Below, in pieces: positions 56,957 to 64,000 of a DNA stretch of 64,000 bases. Position numbers and translations under genes: made by a program. Positions within the stretch are counted from its first letter, which is position 1, and the number at the start of each line of letters is the position of its first letter. The stretch lies in contig NZ_OOHJ01000022.1 of the NCBI RefSeq assembly GCF_900323885.1, positions 682,001 through 746,000 on the forward strand, read 5' to 3'. The stretch is from [Actinomadura] parvosata subsp. kistnae. GTDB lineage: Bacteria > Actinomycetota > Actinomycetes > Streptosporangiales > Streptosporangiaceae. The notes below the pieces were generated by a model. That model worked only from the letters and a program-made list of their open reading frames with translations, made no database searches and was not told the origin of the DNA.

Positions 56957-57946
56957 ATGGTGACAGGCGTGGACCTCGACCTGGCGCAGGTGCGCGCGTT
57001 CGTCCTGGCGGCGGAAGAGCTGCACTTCGGCCACGCGGCTGAGGAACTGTCGATCTCGCAGCAGGCGCTGTCCAAGCGGATCGCCCGCCTGGAGTCCGTC
57101 CTCGGCAGGCGGCTGCTCGACCGCGGCGGCCAGGGGGTGCGCCTCACCGAGGCCGGGCGGCGTTTCCTGGAGCCGGCCCGGCAGGCGCTGGCCGCCGCCG
57201 ACCGGGCCGTGGCGGCCGTCCTCGGCACGCACCGGCCGTTGCGGATCGACGTCTGGGGCCACCTGTACGCGCCGATGCGCACGCTCGCGCTGGTGGCCGG
57301 CGGCGAACCGCGGCCCGAGCTCGGCCACGGGCGCGACCTGCCCTCGGTGAGCACCGCGCTGCTGCGCGGCGACATCGACGCCGCTTTCGGCCGCGTCCAC
57401 GCCCCGCTGCCCGCCGGCCTGCGGTATCGCCTCGTCCGGCTGGAGCCGGTGGACGCGGTCCTCAGCGCGGGCCATCCGCTCGCGCGCGCGGCGGCGATCC
57501 GGCCGGCGCAGTTGCGCGACAGCCTGCTGTGGGCGCCCGGGCCGCTGCACCGGCTCGACTTCCTGCACCGCTTCGCCGACTCCTTCGGCATCGGTGCCCG
57601 CGCCGAGGGCGCCAACCTGGGGCTGGAGCACTTCCTGGCCGATCTGGCGGCGGACCCGCGCCGCTTCAGCCTGCTGCCCGCCGACGTGCCCCTGCCCGCC
57701 GGTCCGGCTGTCAGGACGGTCCCGCTGGTGGAGCCCACTCCCCTGTACGCGTGGTCGCTGCTCTGGCGCTCCGGCGCCGACCATCCGCTGCTGGACACCC
57801 TGATCGGCGCGTTCGTCCGGGAGGCCGAGCGCAGCCGGTGGCTCGAATACGATCCGGCCCGCGACTGGCTGCCCGAGAGCGACCCCGCCGGCCGGCTCAG
57901 GTCAGGGCCGGCTCCACCGACCGGGGGCGGCCCTTCACCCACCTGA
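56957..57946 (+). CDS. LysR-family transcriptional regulator
   Basis: A 329-residue LysR-type regulator. The wHTH is AQVRAFVLAAEELHFGHAAEELSISQQALSKRIARLESVLGRRLLDR (residues 10-56). The effector domain follows from about residue 90. Starts at ATG 56957 or GTG 56969, directly after the palindrome. The last 50 bp overlap the convergent flavoprotein gene; the Pro/Gly-rich tail (SGPAPPTGGGPSPT) is likely dispensable. Confidence 0.9.
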   Translation: MVTGVDLDLAQVRAFVLAAEELHFGHAAEELSISQQALSKRIARLESVLGRRLLDRGGQGVRLTEAGRRFLEPARQALAAADRAVAAVLGTHRPLRIDVWGHLYAPMRTLALVAGGEPRPELGHGRDLPSVSTALLRGDIDAAFGRVHAPLPAGLRYRLVRLEPVDAVLSAGHPLARAAAIRPAQLRDSLLWAPGPLHRLDFLHRFADSFGIGARAEGANLGLEHFLADLAADPRRFSLLPADVPLPAGPAVRTVPLVEPTPLYAWSLLWRSGADHPLLDTLIGAFVREAERSRWLEYDPARDWLPESDPAGRLRSGPAPPTGGGPSPT

Positions 57947-59054
57947 CGGAGCCCGGCCTGCGGGCCTCGCCGCGGATCCTGCTCACCGCGAACGCGGAGG
58001 TCACCTCCTTGATGACGGCACCGGCGCGCCCGCCGACGTAGACGTTCACGGCGGTGTCGTCCTTGCGGGCGAGCTGCCGGATGCCCGCGTGCCGGCCCAG
58101 GCTGGCGCACGCCCCCGTGAAGCGCACGTTGATCGGCTCGGGTTCCGTTCCGGCGATGCGGCTCAGGATCGTGCGGGCGGCCAGGGCGCCGAGCGGGCCG
58201 GCGGCGTAGCAGCTCATCCGCAGCGGCCGGCCCGACGGGGCGGCGCAGTCGCCCGCCGCGACGATGCGGTCGTCGTCGAGGCTGGTCAGCGTCTCGTCGG
58301 TGAGCAGCCGGCCGAGCCCGTCGGTACGCAGGCCGCTCTCGGCGGCGAGCCGGGGCACGCCGAAGCCGGCCGCCCAGATGGTCACGGCGCTCGGGCGTTC
58401 GGTGCCGTCGGCGAGGACGACCGCGTCCGGGGTGACGGCGCTCACCTCGGCGCCCTCGATCACGGTGACGCCGTGCCGGGCCAGCCAGCGGGCGGCGTAC
58501 CGGCGGCCGCCCGTGCTGAGGTACGGCGCCAGGGTCCGGCCGCACACCAGCGTGACGGCGCGCCCCCGCTCGGCCAGCTCGGCGGCCGTCTCGATGCCGG
58601 TCAGCCCGCCGCCGACCACGGTGATCCGGGCGTCGTGGGGCAGCTCGGCCAGCCTGGTACGTAGCCGCCGCGCCGGCTCGTACGCGGAGATGTCGAACGC
58701 CAGCCCGGACGCGCCCGGCACCTGCGGCGGCGGGGCGCCGGTGCTGCCGACCGCGTAGATGACGTAGTCGTAACCCAGCGCGCGGCCCGACTCCAGCCGC
58801 ACCTCGCGGGCGGCGGTGTCGATGCGGGCGGCGCCGTCCACGACCAGCTCGATGCCGTCGCCGAGCAGCGTGCCGTAGTCGATCGCGGCTTCGCCGGTGC
58901 CGGCCACGTACTGGTGCAGCCGGATGCGGTCCACGAACCGCGGGCGGGCGTTGACGAGGGTGATGGCGAGGTCGTCGCGCAGGCGCAGGTGGTTGGCGGC
59001 GAGCGTGCCCGCGTAACCGCCCCCGATGACGACGACCTTGTGCAGTGCGGGCAT
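57897..59054 (-). CDS. NDH-2-like FAD/NAD(P)-dependent oxidoreductase
   Basis: A 385-residue pyridine nucleotide-disulfide-fold flavoprotein. FAD motif VVVIGGGYAGTLAA at residues 7-20; NAD motif ITVVGGGLTGIETAAELAERG near 145; late FAD motif RIVAAGDCAAPS. The region CYAAGPLGALAARTI fits type-II NADH dehydrogenase-like proteins. There is no redox-active CxxxxC. A membrane quinone reductase role is possible, although no clear amphipathic C-terminal helix is seen. It lies between an ECF41 sigma gene and LysR. ECF41 neighbourhoods often include oxidoreductases, so it is a candidate SigJ target. Confidence 0.88.
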   Translation of the reverse strand: MPALHKVVVIGGGYAGTLAANHLRLRDDLAITLVNARPRFVDRIRLHQYVAGTGEAAIDYGTLLGDGIELVVDGAARIDTAAREVRLESGRALGYDYVIYAVGSTGAPPPQVPGASGLAFDISAYEPARRLRTRLAELPHDARITVVGGGLTGIETAAELAERGRAVTLVCGRTLAPYLSTGGRRYAARWLARHGVTVIEGAEVSAVTPDAVVLADGTERPSAVTIWAAGFGVPRLAAESGLRTDGLGRLLTDETLTSLDDDRIVAAGDCAAPSGRPLRMSCYAAGPLGALAARTILSRIAGTEPEPINVRFTGACASLGRHAGIRQLARKDDTAVNVYVGGRAGAVIKEVTSAFAVSRIRGEARRPGSVRWVKGRPRSVEPALT

Positions 59055-59073
59055 GGTGCGGATTCCCTTCCTC

Positions 59074-59126
59074 GGTGGTCAGCCGGTGGCCAGCCGGGTG
59101 GTCAGTCGGGTGGTCAGCCGGTGGTC
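59074..59126. repeat. Short GGTGGTCAGCCG-type repeats before NDH-like gene
   Basis: About five 11-12-bp units (GGTGGTCAGYCG and variants) fill the gap between the small membrane protein stop and the flavoprotein start, displacing any obvious promoter. Confidence 0.8.
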
Positions 59127-59505
59127 ACGGCGTCTTGAGTACGCGGCTGAGGTGGAGGAGGCTCAGTCCGAACATGAGCACGCCCAGCGGCACGTGCAGC
59201 GTCGTCACGTGCGCGATGCCCAGCGCGACCTGCGCCGACGTGGCCGCCAGGAACCCGGCCGCCTGGAGGACGGGCCGGGGCGAGCCGCCGCCCGGCCGCC
59301 ACGCCAGGACGGCGGCGGCCACGTGCACCACGGCCACCACGAAGATCGTGTAGGCCGCCGCGCTGTGCAGGACGTGCCCGTTGGGCGTGGTCAGCAGCAG
59401 CCCGGCGGTCACGGGGGCGGCGAAGACGGCAAGGGTCTGCAGGGCGATCACGGCACGCAGGAACGTGAGGTTGTTGCCCCGCTTGGTCGTCGTCGGTGCG
59501 GACAT
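59125..59505 (-). CDS. Small four-helix membrane protein, His-rich
   Basis: A 126-residue protein with four hydrophobic helices. Histidines fall at regular helix positions (NGHVLHSAAA, VVHVAAAVLAW, GIAHVTTLHVPLG, LLHLSRV), a pattern like the half-domains of heme-binding COX15/CtaA or cytochrome b561-type proteins. Heme binding is inference. It lies just upstream of the NDH-2-like flavoprotein on the same strand and could pass electrons or anchor it. Divergent from the SigJ gene. Confidence 0.7.
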   Translation of the reverse strand: MSAPTTTKRGNNLTFLRAVIALQTLAVFAAPVTAGLLLTTPNGHVLHSAAAYTIFVVAVVHVAAAVLAWRPGGGSPRPVLQAAGFLAATSAQVALGIAHVTTLHVPLGVLMFGLSLLHLSRVLKTP

Positions 59506-59643
59506 GGTGTGCTCTCCTCATGGTCGGTCAGTACGTCCGACAACACAGCCGCCGGGAATGTGAGGCGGGGGCGGCCTCACAGCTCGCCGTGCTGTCCGGT
59601 CGAATGGGAGAGGCCCGACACGAATGAGGGAGTCAGCACCACG

Positions 59644-60540
59644 ATGGGCAGCACCCGACCCGACCCCGCCCTGGCCGTGATCATGAGCGAGCGGCGGCAC
59701 CTGATCAACCTCGGCTACCGGCTGCTGGGCTCGCTCGCCGACGCCGAGGACGTCGTCCAGGAGACCTACGCCCGCTGGTACGCCATGTCACGGGAGGAGC
59801 AGGACGCCATCGAGTCGCCGGGCGCCTGGCTGACGAAGGTCGCCGGCCGCCTCTGCCTGAACGTGCTGTCGTCGGCGCGGGTCCGGCGGGAGACGTACGT
59901 GGGCGAGTGGATCCCCGAGCCGCTGCCCGACCTGCCCGAGGGGCCGAACGGCGACCCGGCCGACCGGGTCACCCTCGACGAGTCGGTCAACATGGCCTTC
60001 CTCGTCGTCCTGGAGTCGATGACCCCGGCCGAGCGGGTGGCGTTCATCCTGCACGACGTCTTCCGCTACCCGTTCGCCGAGGTGGCCGAGATCGTCGGGC
60101 GCAGCCCGGCGGCCTGCCGGCAGCTCGCCACCTCGGCCCGCCGCCGCATCCGCGACGCGCAGGCCCCGACGTCCGGGCAGGCCCGGCAGGCGGGCATCGT
60201 CAGGGACTTCAAGCAGGCGTGGGAGGCCAAGGACATCAACGCCCTCGTCGCGCTCCTCGACCCCGGCGCCACCATCACCGCCGACGGCGGCGGCATGGTC
60301 AGCACCCTGATCAAGCCGGTGGAGGGGGTGGAGCAGATCGTACGCGGGCTGACCAGGTTCACGCAGGTGCTGCAGGACGTGACGATCCTGGAGCGCACGG
60401 TCAACGGCCGGCCGGGGCTGATCGTCCAGCGCGGGGGCGTCACGGTGACGGTGTGCGCGTTCGAGATCGCCGATGATCGCATCAAGCACATCTGGGCCGT
60501 CCGCAACCCCGACAAGCTCCGCCTGTGGACCACGCTCTGA
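59644..60540 (+). CDS. sigJ: SigJ-type (ECF41) RNA polymerase sigma factor
   Basis: A 298-residue ECF sigma factor with a SnoaL-like C-terminal domain. Region 2: LINLGYRLLGSLADAEDVVQETYARWY. Region 4: MTPAERVAFILHDVFRYPFAEVAEIVGRSPAACRQLATSARRRI. The ECF41-specific extension follows: FKQAWEAKDINALVALLDPGATITADGGG, then NGRPGLIVQRGGVTVTVCAFEI. In ECF41 this domain controls activity instead of an anti-sigma factor. Start ATG 59644 follows GAGGGAG. The divergent flavoprotein/membrane-protein unit is the likely target. Confidence 0.93.
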   Translation: MGSTRPDPALAVIMSERRHLINLGYRLLGSLADAEDVVQETYARWYAMSREEQDAIESPGAWLTKVAGRLCLNVLSSARVRRETYVGEWIPEPLPDLPEGPNGDPADRVTLDESVNMAFLVVLESMTPAERVAFILHDVFRYPFAEVAEIVGRSPAACRQLATSARRRIRDAQAPTSGQARQAGIVRDFKQAWEAKDINALVALLDPGATITADGGGMVSTLIKPVEGVEQIVRGLTRFTQVLQDVTILERTVNGRPGLIVQRGGVTVTVCAFEIADDRIKHIWAVRNPDKLRLWTTL

Positions 60541-60596
60541 GGGGAACGGCCCTGCCGGGCGGGGATGGCCGAACGGCCTACGACATGAACGCATGC

Positions 60597-61115
60597 TCAT
60601 ATAGACAGGAAGCGCTGCTTACGCGATGAATCTTTCTGAACCAGGGAGATCGTCCCGTCGTCCCAGAATGTCATCGCCTTGTTGCTGTACAGCCCGTCCA
60701 GCTGGCTGCAAATAACGTACTGATAAGGACGGTATCCGCCCAGATGCTCTGTATCCACCCTCCAGAGCTGGCCTCGGTCGCCGGTGTTGCACTCACCGCG
60801 GGCGAACGGCTTGGACAGGTAGACCTTGGAGCCGTTGGTGTCGAGGCACATGTTCACGTACGTGTTGCGGAACGTGCTTCGGCCGAGGTCGTGTTCCCAC
60901 TGGGCGCTCCTCAGGTCACATGAGTCCTGTACCGGGGTGGTGCTGAGATTCGCCACCAGACATTTGCCCGAGTGGACACTTTTCAGCCTGACGATCTCTT
61001 TGACCGACTCATCCGAGGAAGTCCCGGCTTGCGCGGGTGCGGTGAGAGCGAGCGAACCGAGTGCCACCGGGAGCGCGACAAGCGCACGAAGAGCCCAGCC
61101 AGACCTCTCGAACAT
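60597..61115 (-). CDS. Secreted ricin-B-like lectin protein
   Basis: A 172-residue secreted protein. The signal peptide ends at TAPAQA (about residue 30). The mature part has a beta-trefoil look: IVRLKSVHSGKCLVANL, SAQWEHDL, NMCLDTNGSKVYL, NTGDRGQLWRVD, with Q-x-W and three Cys pairs suggesting a single ricin-like carbohydrate-binding module. Start ATG 61115 is preceded by GGAAGGAC; the longer open frame upstream joins a transposase remnant and is not used. No catalytic domain. Polysaccharide binding is inferred. Confidence 0.75.
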   Translation of the reverse strand: MFERSGWALRALVALPVALGSLALTAPAQAGTSSDESVKEIVRLKSVHSGKCLVANLSTTPVQDSCDLRSAQWEHDLGRSTFRNTYVNMCLDTNGSKVYLSKPFARGECNTGDRGQLWRVDTEHLGGYRPYQYVICSQLDGLYSNKAMTFWDDGTISLVQKDSSRKQRFLSI

Positions 61116-61301
61116 CGATGTCCTTCCTTTCGTCGAAATCCGCGTCGAACAACGTTCGGCCTTCGATCCGTTCGACATTCCAGCCCTCGCATCAGCAGGC
61201 CACAGGCAGCGGCCACGACGGCGAGCCGTTCTCGGCCGCGGCTCACCATGACGCTGAAAGCGGGACGGAGTGATACTCGGCGAAAGGACTGTCCATGCGC
61301 C

Positions 61302-61508
61302 GCTCCACTTATTGACCAAGTTCTGCGGCCGGCATCCCGCGGACGCCCCGTGCGGTGACCGTGCCGATCGCCGCGGGTGCTCGGCCGGGGTCGGCACCGG
61401 CCGCCGGCCCCGTTTGCGAGGCCGTGCCCGCGAAGGCATCACGTGATCGTCCAGATAGACATGGAGTGCGGCCAGAAGGGCGTCCAAGTCTGTCTTCACA
61501 CCGACCAT
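61302..61508 (-). pseudogene. Transposase N-terminal remnant
   Basis: The leftward frame starts GVKTDLDALLAALHVYLDDHV followed by an Arg/Pro-rich GRRPVP stretch, like the first 40 residues of IS982-type actinobacterial transposases (DLEALLTALYV-x-DDH...GRPP). Similarity then breaks off, with frame changes and stops. No terminal inverted repeats or target duplication were seen. Recognition is from memory of the family opening, so it is tentative. Confidence 0.4.
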
Positions 61509-61543
61509 GGACGCCCTTCGTCACCGAATGTCAGATCGGCGAT

Positions 61544-62209
61544 CTAGCTGAAGTTGACGTCGCTGCAGAAGTAGTAGGTCTGGTCCATGTGCGAGGCCTT
61601 CCAGACCGTGAACACGATGTGGCGGCCGGTGCGCGAGCCCTTGCTGATGCCGGTGATCGGGTACGTGCCGGCGGGCGCGTACTTGGGCGTCGTGCGGACC
61701 AGTTCCAGGTGGTTCCAGCCGAGCGGGGTGGTCGTGGCGTCGTACCCCTGGCGGGTGATGTAGACGAGGATGTAGTCGGCGCCGTGGTAGGCCTGGTCGG
61801 TGAGGCGGATGTCGAACGTGCTGCCGAGGTTGGTCGTCTTCCAGGCGCCGGGGGTGTCCATGGAGCGGTAGCGGCCGTCCTGGGTGCGGCCGGCGCTGCA
61901 GAGCTGGCCGTTGGGGATGACGCCCTGGTGGTTGCCGGCGACGCCGTCACGGTAGAGGCCGTTCCAGTTCCACATGGCGTTCGGGTTGTCCTGCCATGCC
62001 TGCCAGCACATGGGGTCCAACTGGGCCATGGTGGGGTTCTGGAAGTCGCTGCCCCAGCGCAGCCAGCAGCCGTAGTTACGGGAGGCCGGGTCGACGACCG
62101 AGCCGTGCGCCGAGGCGGTGCCGGTGAGCGGGACGGTGAAGATCATCGCCAGGGCCATCAGCAGGATCAGGGCGCGCTTCGCCCGGCGGGATGGTGCTCG
62201 TTGGGGCAT
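61544..62209 (-). CDS. AA10 lytic polysaccharide monooxygenase
   Basis: A 221-residue secreted copper enzyme. The signal peptide ends TASA, leaving His35 as the mature N-terminus (HGSVVDPASRNYGCW). The second ligand His94 is in AGNHQGVIPNGQLCSAG; together they form the histidine brace. The C-terminal TYYFCSDVNF supplies the axial aromatic residue and a disulfide. There is no extra carbohydrate-binding module. AA10 enzymes cleave chitin or cellulose oxidatively; the sequence does not settle which. The ricin-like protein nearby may bind related polysaccharides. Confidence 0.95.
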   Translation of the reverse strand: MPQRAPSRRAKRALILLMALAMIFTVPLTGTASAHGSVVDPASRNYGCWLRWGSDFQNPTMAQLDPMCWQAWQDNPNAMWNWNGLYRDGVAGNHQGVIPNGQLCSAGRTQDGRYRSMDTPGAWKTTNLGSTFDIRLTDQAYHGADYILVYITRQGYDATTTPLGWNHLELVRTTPKYAPAGTYPITGISKGSRTGRHIVFTVWKASHMDQTYYFCSDVNFS

Positions 62210-62482
62210 GTGCGGTCTCCGTGTTTCCGGTCGGGGGTTCCGGTGGTGAGGAGCGCTCCCGGTGGGGGACGGTATCTGACCGCGCGTGCCAGGCCAAGTG
62301 AGGGCGGGTGTCAGTGGGTGGCGGGCGGGCTGGGCGGCCGGGCTGAACAGCGGAAAGGGCTTTCCGGAGATGGGTCAGAGAGTTGAAAGTTTCAACCCGA
62401 TCGCTCCGCCCGGCATCTCGATCGGACCTGGACCCCGGCTCTGCCGGCCCCCTCCTGCTGGGAGTGCCGGGGTCCAGGAGCT
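62210..62482. other. Gap upstream of the LPMO gene
   Basis: About 270 bases. The part nearest the LPMO start should hold its promoter, but no clear boxes were found. The distal part contains the hairpin at 62428-62477. No gene is supported. Confidence 0.5.
62428..62477 (-). terminator. Long-stem hairpin after response regulator
   Basis: A 12-bp perfect stem CTGGACCCCGGC / GCCGGGGTCCAG encloses a 26-nt loop that itself contains a GGCCGGC-like core. It lies just past the leftward response-regulator stop and probably terminates the two-component transcript. Confidence 0.65.
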
Positions 62483-63157
62483 TCATTCCCGCCGGTCCGC
62501 AGGGGCCTGCGCGGCCAGTGACGTGTAGACGGTCACCTCGTCGGGGCGCACCAGGCCGTCCTGGATGGCGCAGATGAGCAGTTTCTCTTTGGTGGGCGCG
62601 GGTCTTCCGGCCGCCGCGTATTTGACCCGCGCCCGGTCTATGTACTGCCGCACCGTCCGTTCCTTGATGCCCATGCGGGCCGCCACGGACGCCTTGGACA
62701 TGGACTGGAACCAGTACAGCAGCGCCGCCCGTTCCTTGTCGGACAGCTGGGGCCGGTGGGGGCCCTCGTCGGTGGCGATGGCCTGGGCCATCGGCGGAGT
62801 GACGGTGGGGCGGTCGGCGGCCACCTCCAGGATGGTCTCCAGGCACGACTCGCGGGTGGCGCGGCCCTTGCCGATGAAGGCGGAGGCGCCGGCGTCGAGG
62901 ACCCTGCGCACGATCTCGGGCTCCTCGTGCTCGGAGAAGACGATGACGCGCTGGCCGCCGGCGCACAGCTCGGCGACCCGGTCCACGACCATGGTGCCGT
63001 TGAGGTTGAGGTCGAGCAGCAGGACGTCGGCGGCGGTGCCGCGGACGGACTCGATGGTGGGGCCCTGCGCGACGAGCTCCACGGGTGTGGGCGGCGCGAA
63101 CCACGACCGTACGCCGTCCACCACCACCTGATGGTCCTCCACGAGGGCGACCGTCAC
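62483..63157 (-). CDS. LuxR-type response regulator
   Basis: A 224-residue regulator. Receiver: ED near residues 7-8, phosphoacceptor Asp49 in VLLLDLNLNG, Ser in VIVFSEHE, Lys in AFIGKGR. The LuxR-type HTH is divergent: LSDKERAALLYWFQSMSKASVAARMGIKERTVRQYIDRARVKY. The start is GTG 63157, overlapping the kinase stop as GTGA; an ATG ten codons upstream is less likely. Paired with the atypical sensor protein upstream. Confidence 0.9.
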   Translation of the reverse strand: MTVALVEDHQVVVDGVRSWFAPPTPVELVAQGPTIESVRGTAADVLLLDLNLNGTMVVDRVAELCAGGQRVIVFSEHEEPEIVRRVLDAGASAFIGKGRATRESCLETILEVAADRPTVTPPMAQAIATDEGPHRPQLSDKERAALLYWFQSMSKASVAARMGIKERTVRQYIDRARVKYAAAGRPAPTKEKLLICAIQDGLVRPDEVTVYTSLAAQAPADRRE

Positions 63158-64000
63158 GACGGGCCCTGCCAGATGCTGTTGACCCATACCTCACCTCCCA
63201 GCCGCTGATAGCTGACGACGACCCCGCTGGCCTCGTGGACGGGGGTGGGGCTGATGGGCAGGTCGTCGTTGTCGGCCACCACCGCCACGCTCACCATGGT
63301 GGACATGGCGGACACGGTGACCCTGGCGCGGGTTCTGGCGCCGTCGAGGGCGCGGACGGGGGCCCGGAGCAGGTCCTCGCGCACGCCGTCCGGCAGGGCG
63401 GGCAGGTGCTCGCCGAACGGCGGGGCCGTGACGAGGACCTGGCGGCGTTCGGCGGCGTCGATGCGCTCGCGCAGCACGGAGACCAGCTCGTCGGGGACGT
63501 CCTCGCGCTCGGTGATGAGCCGCCGCAGCCGCATGGCGCCGGCGGTGCAGTCCTCGCGGACGCGCGGGTCGCCGGGGTCGGCGCCGTCGGCGAGCTGGGT
63601 GAGCAGGGATTCGGCGACGTCGCGGATGGCCTCGTAGCGGCGCAGCCGGTCGGCGTGGATGCGCTGGGCGGACTCGCGCCAGGCGTCGTCGGCGGCGAGC
63701 TTGCGGGCCAGCAGCACGGTCTCCTCGGCGCGGGTGCGCAGCAGGTGGCAGCCGGCCATGTAGCCGAGCTGCATGGTGACGCCGCCGGCGATGACGACGA
63801 GGTACTTGGCGATGGAGACGCGGTCGAGGGCGCCCGCGACGGCCATGGCGGCCAGCATGATGCCGGCGTTCGCGGACAGGAAGGCGATGATCTCGGTACG
63901 CCAGCGCGGCCGCCCCCACGTCAGCATGACGCCGATCCAACCGATGGAGCCCCAGCCCCAGTCGCTGATGCCGAGCAGCTCCTCGGGGCGGGAGGCGACG
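63154..64000 (-). CDS. Atypical sensor histidine kinase-like protein, 5' truncated by window edge
   Basis: The frame is open through the right edge, so the N-terminus lies outside. Visible are membrane helices (GSIGWIGVMLTWG, IIAFLSANAGIMLAAMAVAG, YLVVIAGGVTMQLGYMAG), a coiled-coil-like helical region (RIHADRLRRYEAIRDVAESLLTQL), and a C-terminal domain of HATPase size (VTVSAMSTMVSVAVVADNDDLP...GGEVWVNSIW). No canonical H box or N/G1/G2 ATP motifs are recognisable. Its stop overlaps the response-regulator start, the usual kinase position. It may be a degenerate sensor lacking kinase activity. Confidence 0.75.
   Translation of the reverse strand, partial: VASRPEELLGISDWGWGSIGWIGVMLTWGRPRWRTEIIAFLSANAGIMLAAMAVAGALDRVSIAKYLVVIAGGVTMQLGYMAGCHLLRTRAEETVLLARKLAADDAWRESAQRIHADRLRRYEAIRDVAESLLTQLADGADPGDPRVREDCTAGAMRLRRLITEREDVPDELVSVLRERIDAAERRQVLVTAPPFGEHLPALPDGVREDLLRAPVRALDGARTRARVTVSAMSTMVSVAVVADNDDLPISPTPVHEASGVVVSYQRLGGEVWVNSIWQGPS

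Noticed and set aside
16751-59126. Repeat tracts as CRISPR arrays
   Set aside because: Units are contiguous tandem copies without unique spacers, mostly in coding frames, and no cas genes are present.

Overview
The window is very GC-rich and gene-dense, with frequent GTG starts, ATGA/GTGA start-stop overlaps, WD40-fused Ser/Thr kinases, ECF sigma factors with C-terminal extensions and rare TTA codons. This points to a soil actinomycete, most likely of the Streptosporangiales/Nonomuraea type. The taxonomic call is inference from protein content only. No tRNA, rRNA, CRISPR array, prophage or intact insertion sequence was recognised.

Layout. 1-2.2 kb: a truncated saccharopine-dehydrogenase-like gene, an NmrA-like gene and a small secreted I36-type protein. 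2.3-7.9 kb: a peptide ABC transporter operon (two permeases, a fused double ATPase, a lipoprotein). 8.3-13.4 kb: an SDR with a repeat insertion, an amidohydrolase, a DHA2 drug exporter and a DUF234-type ATPase. 13.4-15.8 kb: an ECF42 sigma factor with its YCII/DGPF partner and a DUF998 protein. 16-20.5 kb: a WD40 Ser/Thr kinase and an orphan binding lipoprotein. 20.4-25 kb: a membrane protein, a frameshifted ArsB/NhaD-type transporter with a CBS protein, and a two-component system. 25.4-30.5 kb: a poorly characterised, partly AT-richer stretch (membrane protein, orphan binding lipoprotein, hypothetical, large DUF6185-like membrane protein). 30.6-36.4 kb: hydrolase, amidohydrolase-GAF-MFS operon under a divergent RpiR regulator, and a thioesterase. 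36.4-38.6 kb: a penicillin-binding-protein homologue whose three active-site motifs are all lost, plus an unknown gene. 38.6-43.7 kb: ALDH, class III CoA-transferase, GntR and TetR genes facing a glutaryl-CoA dehydrogenase-like gene. 43.7-53.4 kb: a nine-gene operon joining a copper amine oxidase, a peptide ABC transporter, a P1 peptidase, a PaiB-like protein and a C45 acyltransferase/hydrolase, under a divergent LacI regulator. 54.9-60.5 kb: hydrolase/MDR/LysR, an NDH-2-like flavoprotein, a small membrane protein and a SigJ/ECF41 sigma factor. 60.6-64 kb: a ricin-like secreted protein, a transposase remnant, an AA10 LPMO, and a response regulator with a degenerate sensor kinase running off the right edge.

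How parts fit together. The amine-oxidase operon reads as one scavenging pathway: import of a peptide-like or acylated amine, amide hydrolysis, then oxidative deamination. The neighbouring ALDH/CoA-transferase/acyl-CoA dehydrogenase cluster reads as a dicarboxylate (glutarate-like) route, with a GntR-type palindrome between its divergent genes.

A recurring feature is short tandem duplication. At least ten minisatellite-like tracts lie inside coding regions (12, 15, 21 and 36 bp periods), over translation starts (29 and about 37 bp) and at gene ends (12, 32-33 and 48 bp). Two long genes each carry an apparent single-base deletion, either real or a sequencing error.
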